Part shown: one piece after another, positions 32,624 to 44,632 of the stretch
Layout: every line of letters starts with the position of its first letter
Position numbering within the stretch: position 1 is the first letter of the stretch
Assembly: GCF_000315625.1 (NCBI RefSeq)
Contig: NW_005434672.1
Span: forward strand, 341,878-405,877
Direction: 5' to 3'
Origin: Guillardia theta CCMP2712
Lineage: Eukaryota > Cryptophyceae > Pyrenomonadales > Geminigeraceae
DNA: 64,000 nt
Translations under genes and position numbers: made by a program
The notes under the pieces: model-generated
Told to the model about the DNA's origin: nothing
What the model saw: only the letters and a program-made list of their open reading frames with translations
Database searches by the model: none

Positions 32624-35555
32624 TCACATACGCTTCAAGAAGCTCATATGATCGCTCTCTGTCTCCTTCTCCTCCTTCGTCGCCTGCGCTCGCAGGCTCG
32701 CAGCCTTGTTGTCGTCCCTCCTGCACCCTCGGCCCATCAGGTAACAGTCAGCGAGCAGCTTCGTGGCCTCCGCATGCTTCTGCTCCGACGCCTGCTTCAC
32801 CAGCTTCAGCCCCCTGCTGACGTCCTGCTGGACGTCTCCGCATCCCTGGAGATACATCTGCCCGAGGGTGAACTGGATGTCACAGAGGCGCCAGAGGGAG
32901 TGGCTGAACGATCTCCTCCTCGACGAGGCGGACCAGCTCTTGAGGGCTTGCTGCAGCAGCTTCGCCGCCTCCTCCTCGTCCGTCGGCACCCCGGCGCCCC
33001 GGAGGTGGCAGCAGGCAAGGAGAAAGAGAGCGCCTGCATGAGGGGAGGAGGAGGAGCTGCGGAGGAGCTCCAGGGCTTTCGTCGGGTCTCGGATGCTGTG
33101 GAATTTGAGGTGCATCCAGCCCAGCAGCGCCTCCGCCTCTCTCGCCTCCTCCTCCCTTGTGACGTTGAGGAGGAGCTGCTGAGCCTGCTGGATGCTGGGA
33201 GACGCCTCGTTGAGCTTCATGGCCACCAGGAGTCCAGCTCGAACGAACGCCAAGTCCTCACCCTTCACTCCTGCCCGGTGGTACCACTCCAGGGCGTCGG
33301 TCCAGTTGGAGGAGGCGAAACTTCTCTTGGCGAGGATCTCGGCGCACAGGAAGTAGTCTCCAGCAGAGAGGGAGGAGGACAGCGAGGAGGACAGGGCCGA
33401 GGAAGAGCCGAGCTTGTCGGCCTCCATGATCAACTTTGCGGCTCCTAGCTCATCCCTCTTGAGAGTAGAGGAGCCGTTGAGGTACTCGTGGGCAAGAAGC
33501 AGCTTCGAGGGCACATGACCCAGCTCGCTCGCCCGCGTTAGCCACCTGTAGGAGGAGGAGAGGAAAGAGAGGAGGAGAGGAGGAGGAGGAGGAGGAGGAG
33601 GAGGAGGAGAAGGAGGAGGAGGAGGAGGAGAAGGAGGAGAAGGAGGAGGATCAGAGCCGGGAAATCTAGAAGGAAACAAGTGGAGAGGTCTCACTTGATG
33701 TACTTGATCTTGCCCTTATCTTCTTCCCCTCGCTCGCAGAGGATTCCGAGCATGTGGGCTGCTGCTCCGTTCCCTCGAAGTGCTGCTCTCTTTAGCAGCA
33801 CGATGCCTGTCTTCTTCTTCCTCGGCCCTCCTTCCCCGTTGACAAGCATCGTCCCATACTCCGCTATGCTTTCAACGTCATTGCAGCGAGCTCCTTCCCT
33901 CAGGCACTTCCTCGCTCTCCCCAGCTTCTCCTTCTCCCTGTAGATCTTCGCCAGGTGGAGCCAAGCTCGCGGTTCCCCTCCTTCAGCCGACTGCTTGAAC
34001 CATTTCAACATCATCCGACGAGATGCCTGGTAGGAGCGTCAAACAGCAACAGGCGGGCAGGGTGCTGGTAACCTTGTCCTCTACATCGTTGTCGAAGAGG
34101 ACCTTGGCAAGCTTGAAGCTGGCGTTTACGTTTCCCTTCTGTGCGGACCTCTCAAGGAATTTTATCCCGTCATCGACAGAGAGCTGCGTGCAGATTTGTT
34201 ATTGATTTGCTGGGCAGACATCAACTTTCCTCACCACACTCTGGGCAATCTCTTGCTCCACCTCCTGCATCCTGTACGCATCGACGACCCCCGTCTTGAG
34301 AGCCTCCCTCTTGTCCTCAACCTCCCTGCCGTTGGTCACGTTGTAGTCCAAGATCAGGGTCGCCATCGCAAGCTCAGCTTCAGCGTCGTGCTGCCGAGAG
34401 GTCACAATCCGCCAGCTCGATTTCACTACCTCACCTGCTTTGCAGCAGCTCGGTAGTAGTCGAAAGACCGGTAGCGGTCCTTGTCAAAGTGTCTGCTTCC
34501 TGACATGTACAGCTTTCCTAGCTCCACATTTGCCTCGCATGCTCCCTACACACTTCACGGGTCAAGAAGGAAGGGAGAGAGGGAGAGAGGGAGAGAGGGA
34601 GAGAGGGAGGGAGGAAGAGAGAGGGAAGGAGAGAGGGAGGGAACTCGAGATGTCAAGACCTGGGCTGCGGCTTTCTCCATCCAGCGAACATACGCTCCAA
34701 AGTTCACCTGGAGCCCGTAGAGACCATCCTTGAAGCATCTTGCCAGTCTCATCTGCGCTTCTACGAGCCCCAGACCGGCCGACCGGGCCAGCAGACTCCG
34801 AATTTCCTCAGCCTTCTCCTTATCCTTGGCTCCTGCTCTCAGCGCTTCCTCCAACATGGCAGCCAGCTGAAACTGAGCCTGGGCACTGTTGTTGTCCGCT
34901 GCCCTTCGAAGCATCCGCATCCCTCCCTCTTCATCCGCCTCCATTCCTGGTGCAAGCTTCATGAATCTCCATCCTCCCTCCCTTCCTCCCTTCACCTGTT
35001 CCCTTCAGCATGCAGACTGCCAGGTTGTACTGTGCCTTCGCATGACCCTTCTTGGCTGCCCGGGTCAGCCACATGATCGCTCTGCTCATGCGCTTCTGCT
35101 GGAGTACCGGACCTGCTCGCCTCTCGAAAGCGAGCTTCATGAGTTGAGCCGCAAGGTTGAACTGAGACGATCGTCAAAACAAGGACCAGGACCATGACTA
35201 TGGCTATCCCTATCGTCATCGTCCTCAGTCACATAATCACCACAGTCATTATCATCAACTTTAGCTCTCCATCATTATCATAATCATTTCACCATGTACA
35301 CCATCATAAGCATCTTCATCTCTCCACCATCACGCTTCCCTCCACTTTGGAGTGTTACTATCGCACTTCTCTCTTCATTGCAAACACTGACAGCCAGTCT
35401 CATGCCTGTGCCGTCGGGTCCCCTTGCTTGGCGAGCGACACGCTAACTTTCGATTCCAACTTCTGCGCATTCTCGACTGCAGAGCTCAAGTAGGAGTCCT
35501 GGACGCTCTTGGGGAGGTGAGATTTCGAGTCAGACTCCTCGTCAGACTGACCCAT
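32624..35555 (-). CDS. SEL1-repeat (SLR) protein
   Basis: SEL1 repeats are TPR-like helical pairs that form adaptor scaffolds, often in protein quality control. Start at MGQSDEESDSKSHLP. Repeat units visible across the exons include MWLTRAAKKGHAKAQYNLAV, MRMLRRAADNNSAQAQFQLA, LLARSAGLGLVEAQMRLARC, FLERSAQKGNVNASFKLAKV, WFKQSAEGGEPRAWLHLAKI, LLKRAALRGNGAAAHMLGIL, WLTRASELGHVPSKLLLAHE, ALEWYHRAGV, LLGWMHLKFHSIRDPTKAL, FTLGQMYLQGCGDVQQDV and KQASEQKHAEATKLLADCY, so at least ten. No signal peptide or membrane helix, so probably cytosolic rather than the ER SEL1L/Hrd3. The first intron (35405-35162, 244 nt) seems to use a GC donor: GDPTAQ joins FNLAAQLM. Other introns carry GGA/TCC and GAGA tracts. 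Confidence 0.85.
33571..33650. repeat. GGA-rich trinucleotide tract in a SEL1-gene intron
   Basis: Imperfect GGA repeat on the plus strand between the WLTRASEL exon and the next upstream exon. Confidence 0.85.
34564..34640. repeat. GAGAGAGG-type purine repeat in an intron
   Basis: Tandem GGGAGAGA octamers then GGGAGG, between two SEL1-repeat exons. Confidence 0.85.
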
Positions 35556-35919
35556 CTGAAGGAGCAGCTCAGTGAGGAAGAGAAGGAGTGGGAAGAGGGA
35601 GAGGAGGACCAGGAGGAAGGAGGAGGATCATAGAGTCAGGGAGGGAGGGAGGGAGGAAGGGAGGAAGGGAGGGAGGGAGAAGAAGAGAAGTGAAGCAAGA
35701 GATTGTCTGTACAAGGAATTGATGAGAGATGGCAAGCAAGGAGCGGAAGATGAGCAGAGGGAGAAGGAGGAGGACAGGGGCAGAAGAGAAGGGGAAGAGT
35801 TGTTGATGGCAGGGAGGTAGGAGGAAGCAAGGAGAGCAAAAGGGGAGAGGGGGCGGGAAGATAGAGGGAAATCAGCTGTGAGAGTGAAAAACTTCATTGA
35901 TTCGTCTTGTGTTGTCCCT

Positions 35920-35991
35920 TCACGCCTTCTTTCCTCGAGACTTGAGGGTAGAAACGAGAGAGGAGATGCTGGGATCCAGCCTCGACCTTTT

Positions 35992-36024
<33 letters not shown>

Positions 36025-39000
36025 CTGGCCGGCCTTTCCGTTCGCGTGACCCTCCGTCTGCAAGTGGCGTCAACGACGGGGAAGGGAGGAGGAGACAGGC
36101 TACTTCAGCGTGATTTCTCTTGCTCCTCCTGTCCTGCCCCTCCTTCATCAACTTGGACAGCCCGGGGGTCTTGCGGAACTGACAGCGAACGGTTACCATC
36201 AGTCATGGGTTGGGAGCGAGAGGGCAGGAGGGCAGGAGGGCAGGAGGGCAGGAGGGCAGGAGGGCGGGATGGCAGGAGAAGGGGAGGAGGCAGAGGAGGA
36301 GGTAGAGGAGGAGGTAGAGGAGGAGGTAGAGGAGAGTTCGAGCACCTGAGGGTCCGTGGGGTCAAGAGCAAACTTGGGGTCGCTATCAGCAGTGTCAGCA
36401 CGTGCGGGATAAGACCGACTTACTCGTCTTACCTGTACACGGACGCGAAGCGAGGATCGTTGAGATCAAGCTTGAAGCTGTCTTCCCTCTCTCCCTCTCC
36501 CTCCTCCTTCTCCCCCTTCTTCTTCCCCTTCTTCTTCTTCTTCTTGGTCACCTCCTCCCCAGCAAGCTGCGATGCCCTGGAGGTTGGCAGGCGGGTCAGG
36601 ATGGAGGGCGTGCGATCCAAGAGGAGGGGCACCGGCCAAGAGCGCTGTGCTTGATGCTGTATCCTCGCTTTCCCTCGTTAGCGTCATCCATCATGAGGAG
36701 CTCGAGCTGCTGCCTCTCCCTCGCTTTCCTCTCCTCCTCCTCCTCCTGCGAAGCTCTCAGCCTCCCGTGGCGATTCCGCTGACTTGACAAACGCACCTGT
36801 TCCATCTGCTTCTGAGGATTCTTGCCCTTGCCCTTGTTGCCCTTGAGCAGAGTCAGGAAGGAGAAGAGAAAAGGAGAAAGAGAACAAAGGCGAGCGAGTG
36901 AGCAGCAGCCAAGCAGAAGCAGGAGGATCAGGATAAGGATAAGGATAAGCTGAAGGAGGAGGAGGAGGAGGAAGTCAAACATAAAAAGATTGTGGAGCTG
37001 ACCTTCCCTCTCTTCCACATCCCTCTATCCTCCTCCTCCTCCTCGTCAGGGATCTGGAAGAATGGATCGTTCTCGAACACGCTGTCATCGACAAACTCCG
37101 ATCCAGCAGGCAGCTCGCTCTCGTCAAGCTTCTCCTCCTCGTCTCCTGCTCCTCAGCTCTTGAGCCTCATGCTCCTCCTCCCTCTGACAGCTCACCCTTC
37201 TCACCCTTTTTCATCCTCTTCTCCTTCTTCTTCTCAGCCTGCAACCATTGAGAAACGTTGAACGTCCTCTCCCGTTCTCCCTCACCCTCTTCTTCTGGTA
37301 CTTGTCCCAGACCGTCATTTCGCTCTCCTCCTCTCGCACTTGCTGTTAGGCACAAGTTGTCAGTTCTACATCCTCGCAACTCTCCCCTACCTCCTTCGCC
37401 TCCCCTCCTCCTCCTCCTCCTCCTCCTCCTCCTCCTCCTCCTCCTGCAACACCTCCTCTGCTCCTCCTGCTCCTCCTGCTCCTCCTGCTCCTCCTGCTCC
37501 TTCACTACTCACTTTTGTATCTCATCCCAGATTGTTGTCGGGTCATGCCCGTGTTCTCTCAGCCATTTACAGATCGAAGTGAAAGTTCGCTGACGCAGCT
37601 CGTCAAATTCTTCAAATCTCCTCCNNNNNNNNNNNNNNNNNNNNNNNNNNNNNNNNNNNNNNNNNNNNNNNNNNNNNNNNNNNNNNNNNNNNNNNNNNNN
37701 NNNNNNNNNNNNNNNNNNNNNNNNTTCTTCCCGCTTCCCTTTCCCCCATGTCTTCTCCCGCCCTTCTCTCCACCCCCCACGCTTTCTCCACCTTGTTCCT
37801 CAGCAGCTGATCCCCGATGGATGACAAACCTTGCATGTGAAAGTCAGTCCTTGACTTCAACTACCTCCATTCCTCTCCTCCTCCCATCCATACTGCGCGC
37901 CCCTCTCTCCACTCTCTCTCCCTTCCCTCCTGCTCCTCCCGGCTCTTCATCCTTACCAGGTGTGAACGTAACCACAACATCCTCGGTCGCCTTCTCGTCC
38001 CCTTGCTTTCTGCATGCAGTGGTCAACAGACACCTACAACAGCTCCTTCCAGCTTCCTCTCTGGCCCTTTCTACTTTGCCTCCGTCCTTCCTCCTTTTCA
38101 TCCCCCCACCTCGACCCCCGTGCCCACCGGCCCGCCCTCCACGGTCCATTCCGCACTCCCCTTTCTCCTTCCTACCTGGCCCCCTCCCCCTCCCCCTCTC
38201 CTCCCCTCACCCAAACACGGACGCGCTTGATTTCGCTGCACCCAGAAGCGCCTCCCTTGCCTTCTCCCTCCTCTGATTCTTTCAAGGCATCAGAAGAGCA
38301 GCAGGAAGATGCGGAGGACAACCTCCTCCTCGTCCTCCTCCTCGTCAGACGTGGCGATGAATTGAGAGTAGTCGATCATCTTCAAGAGCATGAGAACAAA
38401 CAAGAACAGTGCCTCCTTCTTCGCCGAGTACCTGCATCTCCTTCTCCTTCTTCCCCTTCTTCTTCTTCTTCCCGCCCGGAAGCCCCTTCCCGTGCAGCAC
38501 GTCTCTGCTGGGATCGTCTTCGTCCCATGAGAGCTGCATCAACCATTACATCCTCCACCTCCTCCCACTGCATCCTCCCCCCTCCCCTTCACCTCTCGTT
38601 CCACCCCACGCACCCCCCTCCTCCCCCTCCCCGTCTCCTTCCCTTTCCTCCCCTCCTCTTCCCATCCTCTCTCACAGCTGCCTCACCCACCTTGACTTTC
38701 GTATGTCCCATGGCGTTGTTAATGAAGAAGGGGCTGACGTAATCGCTGGGGACCTGGGGGGCAGTCGATGTCAGCCCTTTCACCATTGTCCTTGCGCCAC
38801 TTACGCTCGTAGCCACAGCATGGACTTCGCTCTCCTCAAACTCTTCTTCATCCGGGATGTACCTGCCTACCTTCAGCCGCCTCCTCCCTCCCCGCGCCTT
38901 CACCTCAGGTCGATCACGTTGGCAGAGGCCTCGTACTCGACGCCATCGCACATGGCGTAGATGCACTTGGCCGTGCGGGCGCTGCCCGGGCAAGGTTAGA

Positions 39001-40238
39001 AAGGAAGTCAAGGTGAGGTGCGAGGAGAACAACGAGGAGGCAGAGGAAGCAGAATGTAGGGAGAGGGAGGGCGGGAGCGAGCGAGCGAGCGAGCGAGGGG
39101 GGGAGCGCGGGAAGGGAAGGAGAACAAAACCAAAAAGGCAGAACAAGAGTTGACAGGAACAAGAGATGGAGCTGTGCAAACCCACCTGTCACATTCCACC
39201 ACGGCATAGAAGTACTTGAGTTTCTCCGCCTCATACCTGGCAGGCTGATCAGCATCTCCCGATCGGGTCTGAGCGTGCAACAGCACCTCCTCAGCTTCAC
39301 CATATCGACCTCCTCCTCATCTCCTCCGCCATTGTCGTCCTCTGAATCATCTGTAGACAAGAAAGATCACTGATTCAGACGAGGCAGCACCCCTCGCCCG
39401 CACCCTGGTCCTCCGATTTTATCCCCAGGTACTGCGCTGGACCCTCATGCTTCTCCTGCGAGCTCCCTCGTCACGCACTCTCAGTTCAATTGCTCCCCCT
39501 CACCTTCTCCATCCTCTCCTTGCCGAACTCGCTCGGGTAAATTTTGACAGAGGTCACCTCCCCGTTGGAAGGGGCAAACGACCTCAGCAGCACAAGGAGG
39601 TCGACAGCCTTCACTCGTTTCCAGTCCAGGTTCACGACCGCCAATCTCCTCGTCTCCTCTCCTGCTTGGATCGTCTCTGTGACTGGAAGCACGGGCTGGG
39701 AAACATCGATGGCCTCGCTGAACAGCTTCTCGTCTACTCCGAAGTTGTCCTCCTCCTCGTCCTCGTCCTCCGACGACGATTCAGTCCAATCAAGCATGGC
39801 CTCTCTCAGATCTTTGTGCTGCAGTTTTGCTGAAACATTCTCACTCGTCTTGCCCTTGGTTGCCTTGTCGGACTTCTTGTCCTTGTCTCCCTTGGGTTTC
39901 AAGTCTTTCTTCATCTCCTTCCCCTTCTCTCCTTTGAGCACCTTCTTTCCTCCTTTCTTCTCTTGCACAGCCTTTCCAGCATTCTCGCCATCAGAATCTC
40001 CCCGCTCCTCCCCCTCCTCGTCCTCCTCGTCCATGTGATAGAACCTCTTCAGGTCTTCCTTGCTTTCGTGCTTGACCTTCCTACCGTACTTGTCTATCAC
40101 CGTCTTCCTCGAGAAGGAGCTGTTCTCATCCAGCAGCGACTTGAACCTCTCATCAATCTTCACCTTCCTCTTCTTCTTGGGCACCAGCCTGAACCGCGGG
40201 TCCTCCACCTGCCCCTTGAACCTTTCGTCTGCTACCAT
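35920..40238 (-). CDS. ESF1: ESF1, 18S rRNA processing factor (contains assembly gap)
   Basis: ESF1 is a nucleolar protein required for 18S rRNA maturation. Starts MVADERFKGQVEDPRFRL with the duplicated signature (KIDERFKSLL, VIDKYGRKV, EDLKRFYHMDEE), an acidic/Lys-rich linker, then RLAVVNLDWKRVKAVDLLVL and VTSVKIYPSEFGKERM. Downstream exons give KLRRYEAEKLKYFYAVVECD, CIYAMCDGVEYEASANVIDL, RYIPDEEEFEESEVHAVATS, VKLSWDEDDPSRD, DYSQFIATSDEEE, DVVVTFTPG, GLSSIGDQLLRNK, MTVWDKYQKKR, ELPAGSEF with DPFFQIPDEEE, LELLMMDDANEGKRGYSIK, FKLDLNDPRFASVY, SDPKFALDPTDPQ, FRKTPGLSKLMKEGQ and the tail ISSLVSTLKSRGKKA. All follow the human ESF1 order. A polyQ run sits near the C-terminus (about 35997-36018). 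The 100-N gap at 37625-37724 may hide an exon, and the frame at 37512-37624 (WLREHGHDPTTIWDEIQ) is not expected in ESF1. Confidence 0.92.
36214..36268. repeat. GGGCAGGAG minisatellite in an ESF1 intron
   Basis: Tandem nonamer/octamer GGGCAGGA(G) units followed by GGA-rich sequence to about 36335, between the exons encoding SDPKFALDPTDPQ and FRKTPGLSK. Confidence 0.9.
37400..37505. repeat. CTC / CTCCTG tract in an ESF1 intron
   Basis: CTC trinucleotides then CTCCTGCTC units on the plus strand, i.e. a purine GGA tract in the ESF1 sense strand, opposite to the pyrimidine orientation seen in most other introns here. Confidence 0.85.
37625..37724. other. Assembly gap of 100 N
   Basis: Exactly 100 N, the conventional length for a gap of unknown size, inside ESF1. 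Confidence 1.
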
Positions 40239-40502
40239 TGCGCACGTGAAATTTTGGTCGGGGTGGGGAATGGTGGGGTTCTAACGGGTTTGCAACGGCA
40301 CCGATTGGAGCTGTGGGGGGAAGAGGGGGCCAAGTATTCTTTCCCGCCATTTTCGCTTCCTCCTCAGTCGGACGTTTCCTCGTCCTCCCCTCCAGCCCAC
40401 AAATCCCAACCACGGTGACCTCGTGAGCCCCGACCGCAGTCTCCCGCTTCCCCTCGTCCTCTGCATTGACCTTGACGCCTCTCGTCGTGCATTGAAGCCT
40501 CA
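40239..40502. promoter_or_regulatory. Bidirectional promoter region between ESF1 and WRAP73
   Basis: Only 264 bp separate the two divergent ATG codons, so both promoters and 5' leaders must lie here. I see no clear TATA box. Confidence 0.6.
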
Positions 40503-42592
40503 ATGGAGTTCTCGAACTCCTTCGAAGTTAGTGGGCCGTACAGGTGGTCTCCTGACGGTTCCATGGTCGCGACGTGCTCGGGCAACCGCCTGTTTGTGCG
40601 AGACACCGCATCTCTGATGATTATCAACATCTTCAGCAACCTCGAGACCGTCTCCAAGATCGAATGGTCCACAGATAACCGCTATATCCTATGTGAGAAT
40701 CATCTTAACGCGCGTGAGCGTCCTTGCTGACTCATGGCCTGCCAGGCGCCATGTACAAGTGCGGGACGGTGCAGGTTTGGGACGTCGACCACCCTGAGTG
40801 GTTGTGTAAGATCCGAGAGGGACCAGCAGGCCTGTCCTTCAGTCAATGGGTGCCAGGGGAGAGGCAGATTCTCAACACGAACGAGTTCAACGTCAGGATC
40901 ACCGTCTGGTCTCTTTCCAGCGGAGCAGGGGTTGTCGCTTCCCTGAGGTCGCCGAAGTTCGCGGAGAAGGCCATGGATTTCAGCAGTGAGTGTCTATCTC
41001 GTTTTGAGAATGACAGTGGCTGACTCACTCTCCCCTCTCGTGTTGAGCAGGAGACAAGAAGTTCTTTGCGGTGATTGCAGTCAAAGCGGTGGGGAGGGGG
41101 GCGATGAAGAAACTGACAATCCTACCTTGCGCAGGTTGCCGAGAGAAAGGACTGCAAGGACTTTATTCAGATCTATAGAACGGGAACTTGGAATCCAATC
41201 CATCGCTTTCAAGTTGAATCGAAGGACTTGGCAGACATACGGTGAGACCCGACTTGATCTTCAATGTGATGTGAATGACCGAAATGCAGGTGGTCTCCGG
41301 ATGACAGGGTGAATAGCTTTGCACCTCCTTCAGTCTCCTCATCGCTCAACCTGTGCTTGCAGGTGATTGGAGTGTGGGACACGACTCTGGAGTATGCTTT
41401 CTTTGCGTGAGCTTTGCACGGCCTTCCGGAGCGATGAGTTGACCGCCGCTGCAGATATTCGCCTGAAGGTCGAATGCTGGGGAGATATCAGGTGTTGAAC
41501 TTCAGACTGTTTGTGCGCTGGGAAATTCAGCAACATCTCACTGCAATAAAGGCCTACACAGATGCGCTAGGGATCAAGAATGTATCATGGGCGCCGTCGT
41601 CACAGTTTGTAGCGATCGGGAGCTATGATTGCAAAACCAGGATCCTGAACCAGCTCACGTGTGCCTGCAGCTTGCACATGTCCTTCGCAATCTCACATTC
41701 TTCTGCCAGCTGGAGACCCATACGGGATTATGAGCATGAGCAGGAAGTCTCACACAAGCAGGCTCTGGTGTACCTGGAGTCAGATCTTAGCGGTAGTCGC
41801 TCTTGATTGCAAACCATCTACGCTGAATACTCGACACAGGAACCATCGATCAGCCCACTCTTGGCGATCATGCGGCTCATGCTGTTTCGAAAAGCACATA
41901 CAAGCTCCTCGACGAAATCAATTCCAAGGTCAGAATTCCTTCGGTCAAGTGCAACCCTGAAAAAGCAAACCCGAAGATGGGAATCGGCCTTCTGAATGTA
42001 AGTTTGGACCAGCTTTTCGCATGCAGCCATTTCTGCAACCCCAGTGTGACTTGCGTATTGCTGTTGCAGTGGAGTTGTGATAGCAGTCTTCTTTGTACTC
42101 GGGCAGACAACATGCCCAACGCCCTCTTCATCTGGGACGCTCTGAAGCTCGAGTTGTTCTCGGTGATTGTCCAGGTACCTTCCTTTCCTTCTGATCTCTT
42201 CTGCTTGCTCGACTGACAGTGTTCAAGTTGGCCCCCATCAAGGCGTTCAGGTGGCATCCCAAGGAGTGCAAACTCGTCAGGCTCTCAATCGCTACACAGG
42301 TTTTTGCTCACTCCGTGCTGTAGGCGGTATGCACTGGCGGAAAGACGATCTACTCGTGGTCTAGGGACGGCGCTTCCTGTATACAGGTGGAGATTGGATG
42401 AGCATCCTTGGGTTCCCTCATCACCCCATGGCGCAGGTGCCACTCAACGACTTTGTGGTGCAAGAGATCGAGTGGTCTCCGAGCGGCCATGCCCTCTTCC
42501 TCTCGGTGGGTGGATGAACAGCCTTTAGCCTCCTGCTGATATTCTCTGCCTCCCAGGACCGAGACGCCTTTTCCATCGCCTTCTTGGCCTAA
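40503..42592 (+). CDS. WRAP73: WRAP73 (WDR8), WD40 spindle-pole/centriolar satellite protein
   Basis: WRAP73 is a WD40 protein that works with SSX2IP at centrosomes and spindle poles. First exons: 40503-40692, 40746-40985, 41051-41079, 41135-41241, 41290-41308, 41363-41406, 41455-41491 and 41552 onward. Reading across joins: MEFSNSFEVSGPYRWSPDG, NRLFVRDTASLMII, VSKIEWSTDNRYILC, AMYKCGTVQVWDVDHPEWLC, RQILNTNEFNVRITVWSL, AERKDCKDFIQIYRTGTW, DLADIRWSPDDRVIGVWDTT, YQAYTDALGIKNVSWAPSSQ, FVAIGSYDCKTRILNQLTW, NPKMGIGLL, WSCDSSLLCTRADNMPNALF, LAPIKAFRWHPKECKL and VVQEIEWSPSGHALFLS. These align in order along the whole human WRAP73. It ends DRDAFSIAFLA. Exon borders between 41660 and 41990 are less certain. 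Confidence 0.92.
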
Positions 42593-43182
42593 AAGCAGGC
42601 ACCTGACTCCTTTCTTCGAGCAATTGACCATGGCGAGCCGTCGCGCCGCCCCATGGCATGTAAAGTATGAAATGTACACAACCCCCGGCACATCCACATG
42701 TTTTGGAGCTACTAATCAAGAAAAGCAAGCAAGCGATACTCTGCCTCCCTTTCACAGAGTGGTCCTTCTCCCCTCCTCCCTGTTACTATCCTCTCCTCTT
42801 ACTCTCTGCATCCCCACAAGTTGTGGTTCCCTCGACTCTCGTTCCTATATTCTGCTCCCGCCGGGGCAGCACAAACATTTTTAGTCTCTTGACCAAAGTG
42901 AGCTCGCCTCAAATATCTCTTTAGTTGACTCATAAGACAGCTCAACATATTCGTCTTCCTCTACCGCCTGGTTCGCATGTCAGCGCTACTCCTTCGTCAG
43001 CTTGCCTCTATCCTCCACCTACATCAGGCAACCAGCTTCAACCTGTCTCTTTCGCTACCGACGCAGCCCTCTACGTAACCAAGAATCCACCTCATCAACG
43101 TCTCCATCCTCGACAGGAAATCTTCCTTCCTTCCTTGACTTCAAGGACACAACTGAACTTTCCCGCCGACCCCTCAACTTTC

Positions 43183-43589
43183 ATGCCCACATACAAGGTG
43201 AGAAAACAAGGATTCATGAGACGGCATCGCGCTTGGCACCCGATTATTCCTACCCAAAGCCAAGACAGGGTGATCATTTCACTGAGCTGAGTTAACGATC
43301 TCATGCAGGGTGACGATGGGCTTTCTGAGGCGGAGCGGAGAGCGTATGCAGTATGCCAGACCCTCTCGTGCAGACATGCAGACTGTCTGAAGAAGAACCT
43401 GTATGTTGACGAGAAGGTGAAACAATGTCAACTTGGCAGAGAGCCCGGGCTGACCTTGAGGCAGCTGCGCAAGGAGAGATGCGGGCCCCTCTATGACATG
43501 TGGCGCAAGTGCTTCGACTCTGAGGTAACTTGCTATCCGCAGAGAGGACCACTGAATCATCGCGTGCTTGCACATAGGTTCAGAAATGA
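43183..43589 (+). CDS. Small twin CX9C (CHCH) protein, probably mitochondrial intermembrane space
   Basis: Three exons (43183-43197, 43309-43524, 43578-43589) give about 80 residues: MPTYK, then GDDGLSEAERRAYAV, CQTLSCRHADC, LKKNLYVDEKVKQC, LRQLRKERCGPLYDMWRKC and FDSEVQK. Two Cys pairs are spaced by nine residues, CQTLSCRHADC and CGPLYDMWRKC, the twin CX9C arrangement of proteins oxidised by Mia40/Erv1 in the mitochondrial intermembrane space. Many such proteins help assemble respiratory complexes. It is not an obvious COX17, COX19 or CMC1; extra Cys residues inside the first pair and before the second are unusual. Start and the last tiny exon are inference. Confidence 0.7.
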
Positions 43590-43672
43590 GCCAGGAGCGT
43601 TGGCGAGCGTTCGCCCCTACGAAGTGCAAAGCCGCACTCCGAGGATGGATCGTTTGCGGACTTTTAATCTCG

Positions 43673-44632
43673 TCAACGCTTCTTCTTCTCGATGTGATCC
43701 TTCAAGCTTTCAAGGGCTGTCTGCATGATGGCCCCAACAATCTGCTTCCTCGCAAATTCGGGGATGACGAACCCAAACTCGAGCAGCAGCTCGTACGTCA
43801 TCTTGGTGTCGCCTCCTCCCAAAGTCTCGAACCTGCCCAGAATATCAGGAGGGGGAGGGGAAAGAAGAGAGGGCAGGAGAAGAAAAGTACCGGAAGCATC
43901 CGTCCAGTGTCTTCATGATATCTCCTGAGATCGAATGAAACTTGACGAGACGAGGTGCTTCGTATGAGTATTCAACTACGTTAACCATATCGATGCCAAG
44001 TTTGCCGGCCGTGAACTGACAACCGCCATGTCAACACAAAGAGAACAACGATCGCTGATTGGAAACCAAACAAAACTCACCTCAACTTTGCTGCACATCC
44101 CATCATCATTGCGATCCAGCACCTTTACTTTCTTCATGCCGCCTTTCCTACACCATGTGGCATAGTCGTCAAGATCAGCTGCAGCTCCGTAGCACTCATC
44201 GATGCTCGCATCCACTATGATGGATTGCTTCAGGAAATGGGAATCAATTTCTTCCTCCGATTCTTCTACAACTTCAGGTTTCACGTCCCGGTTCATCACT
44301 CTTGATGTCACAACATCTGTTCCTACTCGCCCCCTTGGTATTTGACATGACGCCCCGTTCCTGAGTGAAATCTACAATCGCACACACGGTCAGATTCAGC
44401 TAGTCGCTTCATGTAAGAAATAATGACGGAAAGGCAATCGACTTTGAGCTCAGGACAAGCCGTGGCCAGAGGAAAAACATGCCACGATAACGAATGGGTG
44501 GGTTACCTGTCGTGTTTCCGGTCCCTGGTGGACGAGCGCTGACGGTAAGCGAAGAGGAGCAATGAAGCCGCGAGAGGGGAGGATCTGAATCATCAAGAGA
44601 GCGCATGCAAGGGCCATGGGTGCTGTCTCCAT
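43673..44632 (-). CDS. Plastid-type START/polyketide-cyclase (SRPBCC) protein
   Basis: Exons 44632-44507, 44371-44081, 44015-43891 and 43832-43673. The N-terminus METAPMALACALLMIQI is a signal peptide, with predicted cleavage before FIAPLRLPSALVHQGP, a Phe-led basic transit peptide: the bipartite pattern for import into a complex red plastid. The mature part is an SRPBCC fold: IIVDASIDECYGAAADLDDY, WCRKGGMKKVKVLDRND, LGIDMVNVVEYSYEAPRLVK, FHSISGDIMKTLDG, FETLGGDTKMTYELLLEFGF and IMQTALESLKDHIEKKK. Family members bind hydrophobic ligands; COQ10-like and chloroplast cyclase-like proteins belong here. Ligand unknown. The gene converges on the CX9C gene, 83 bp away. Confidence 0.8.

Noticed and set aside
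32648-33448. 266-codon plus-strand frame opposite SEL1 repeats
   Set aside because: It is the mirror of clear SEL1 repeats; Leu/Arg-rich with no domain sense.
38276-38960. Plus-strand Pro/Ser frames opposite ESF1
   Set aside because: Antisense of Lys/Glu-rich ESF1 exons and pyrimidine-rich introns.
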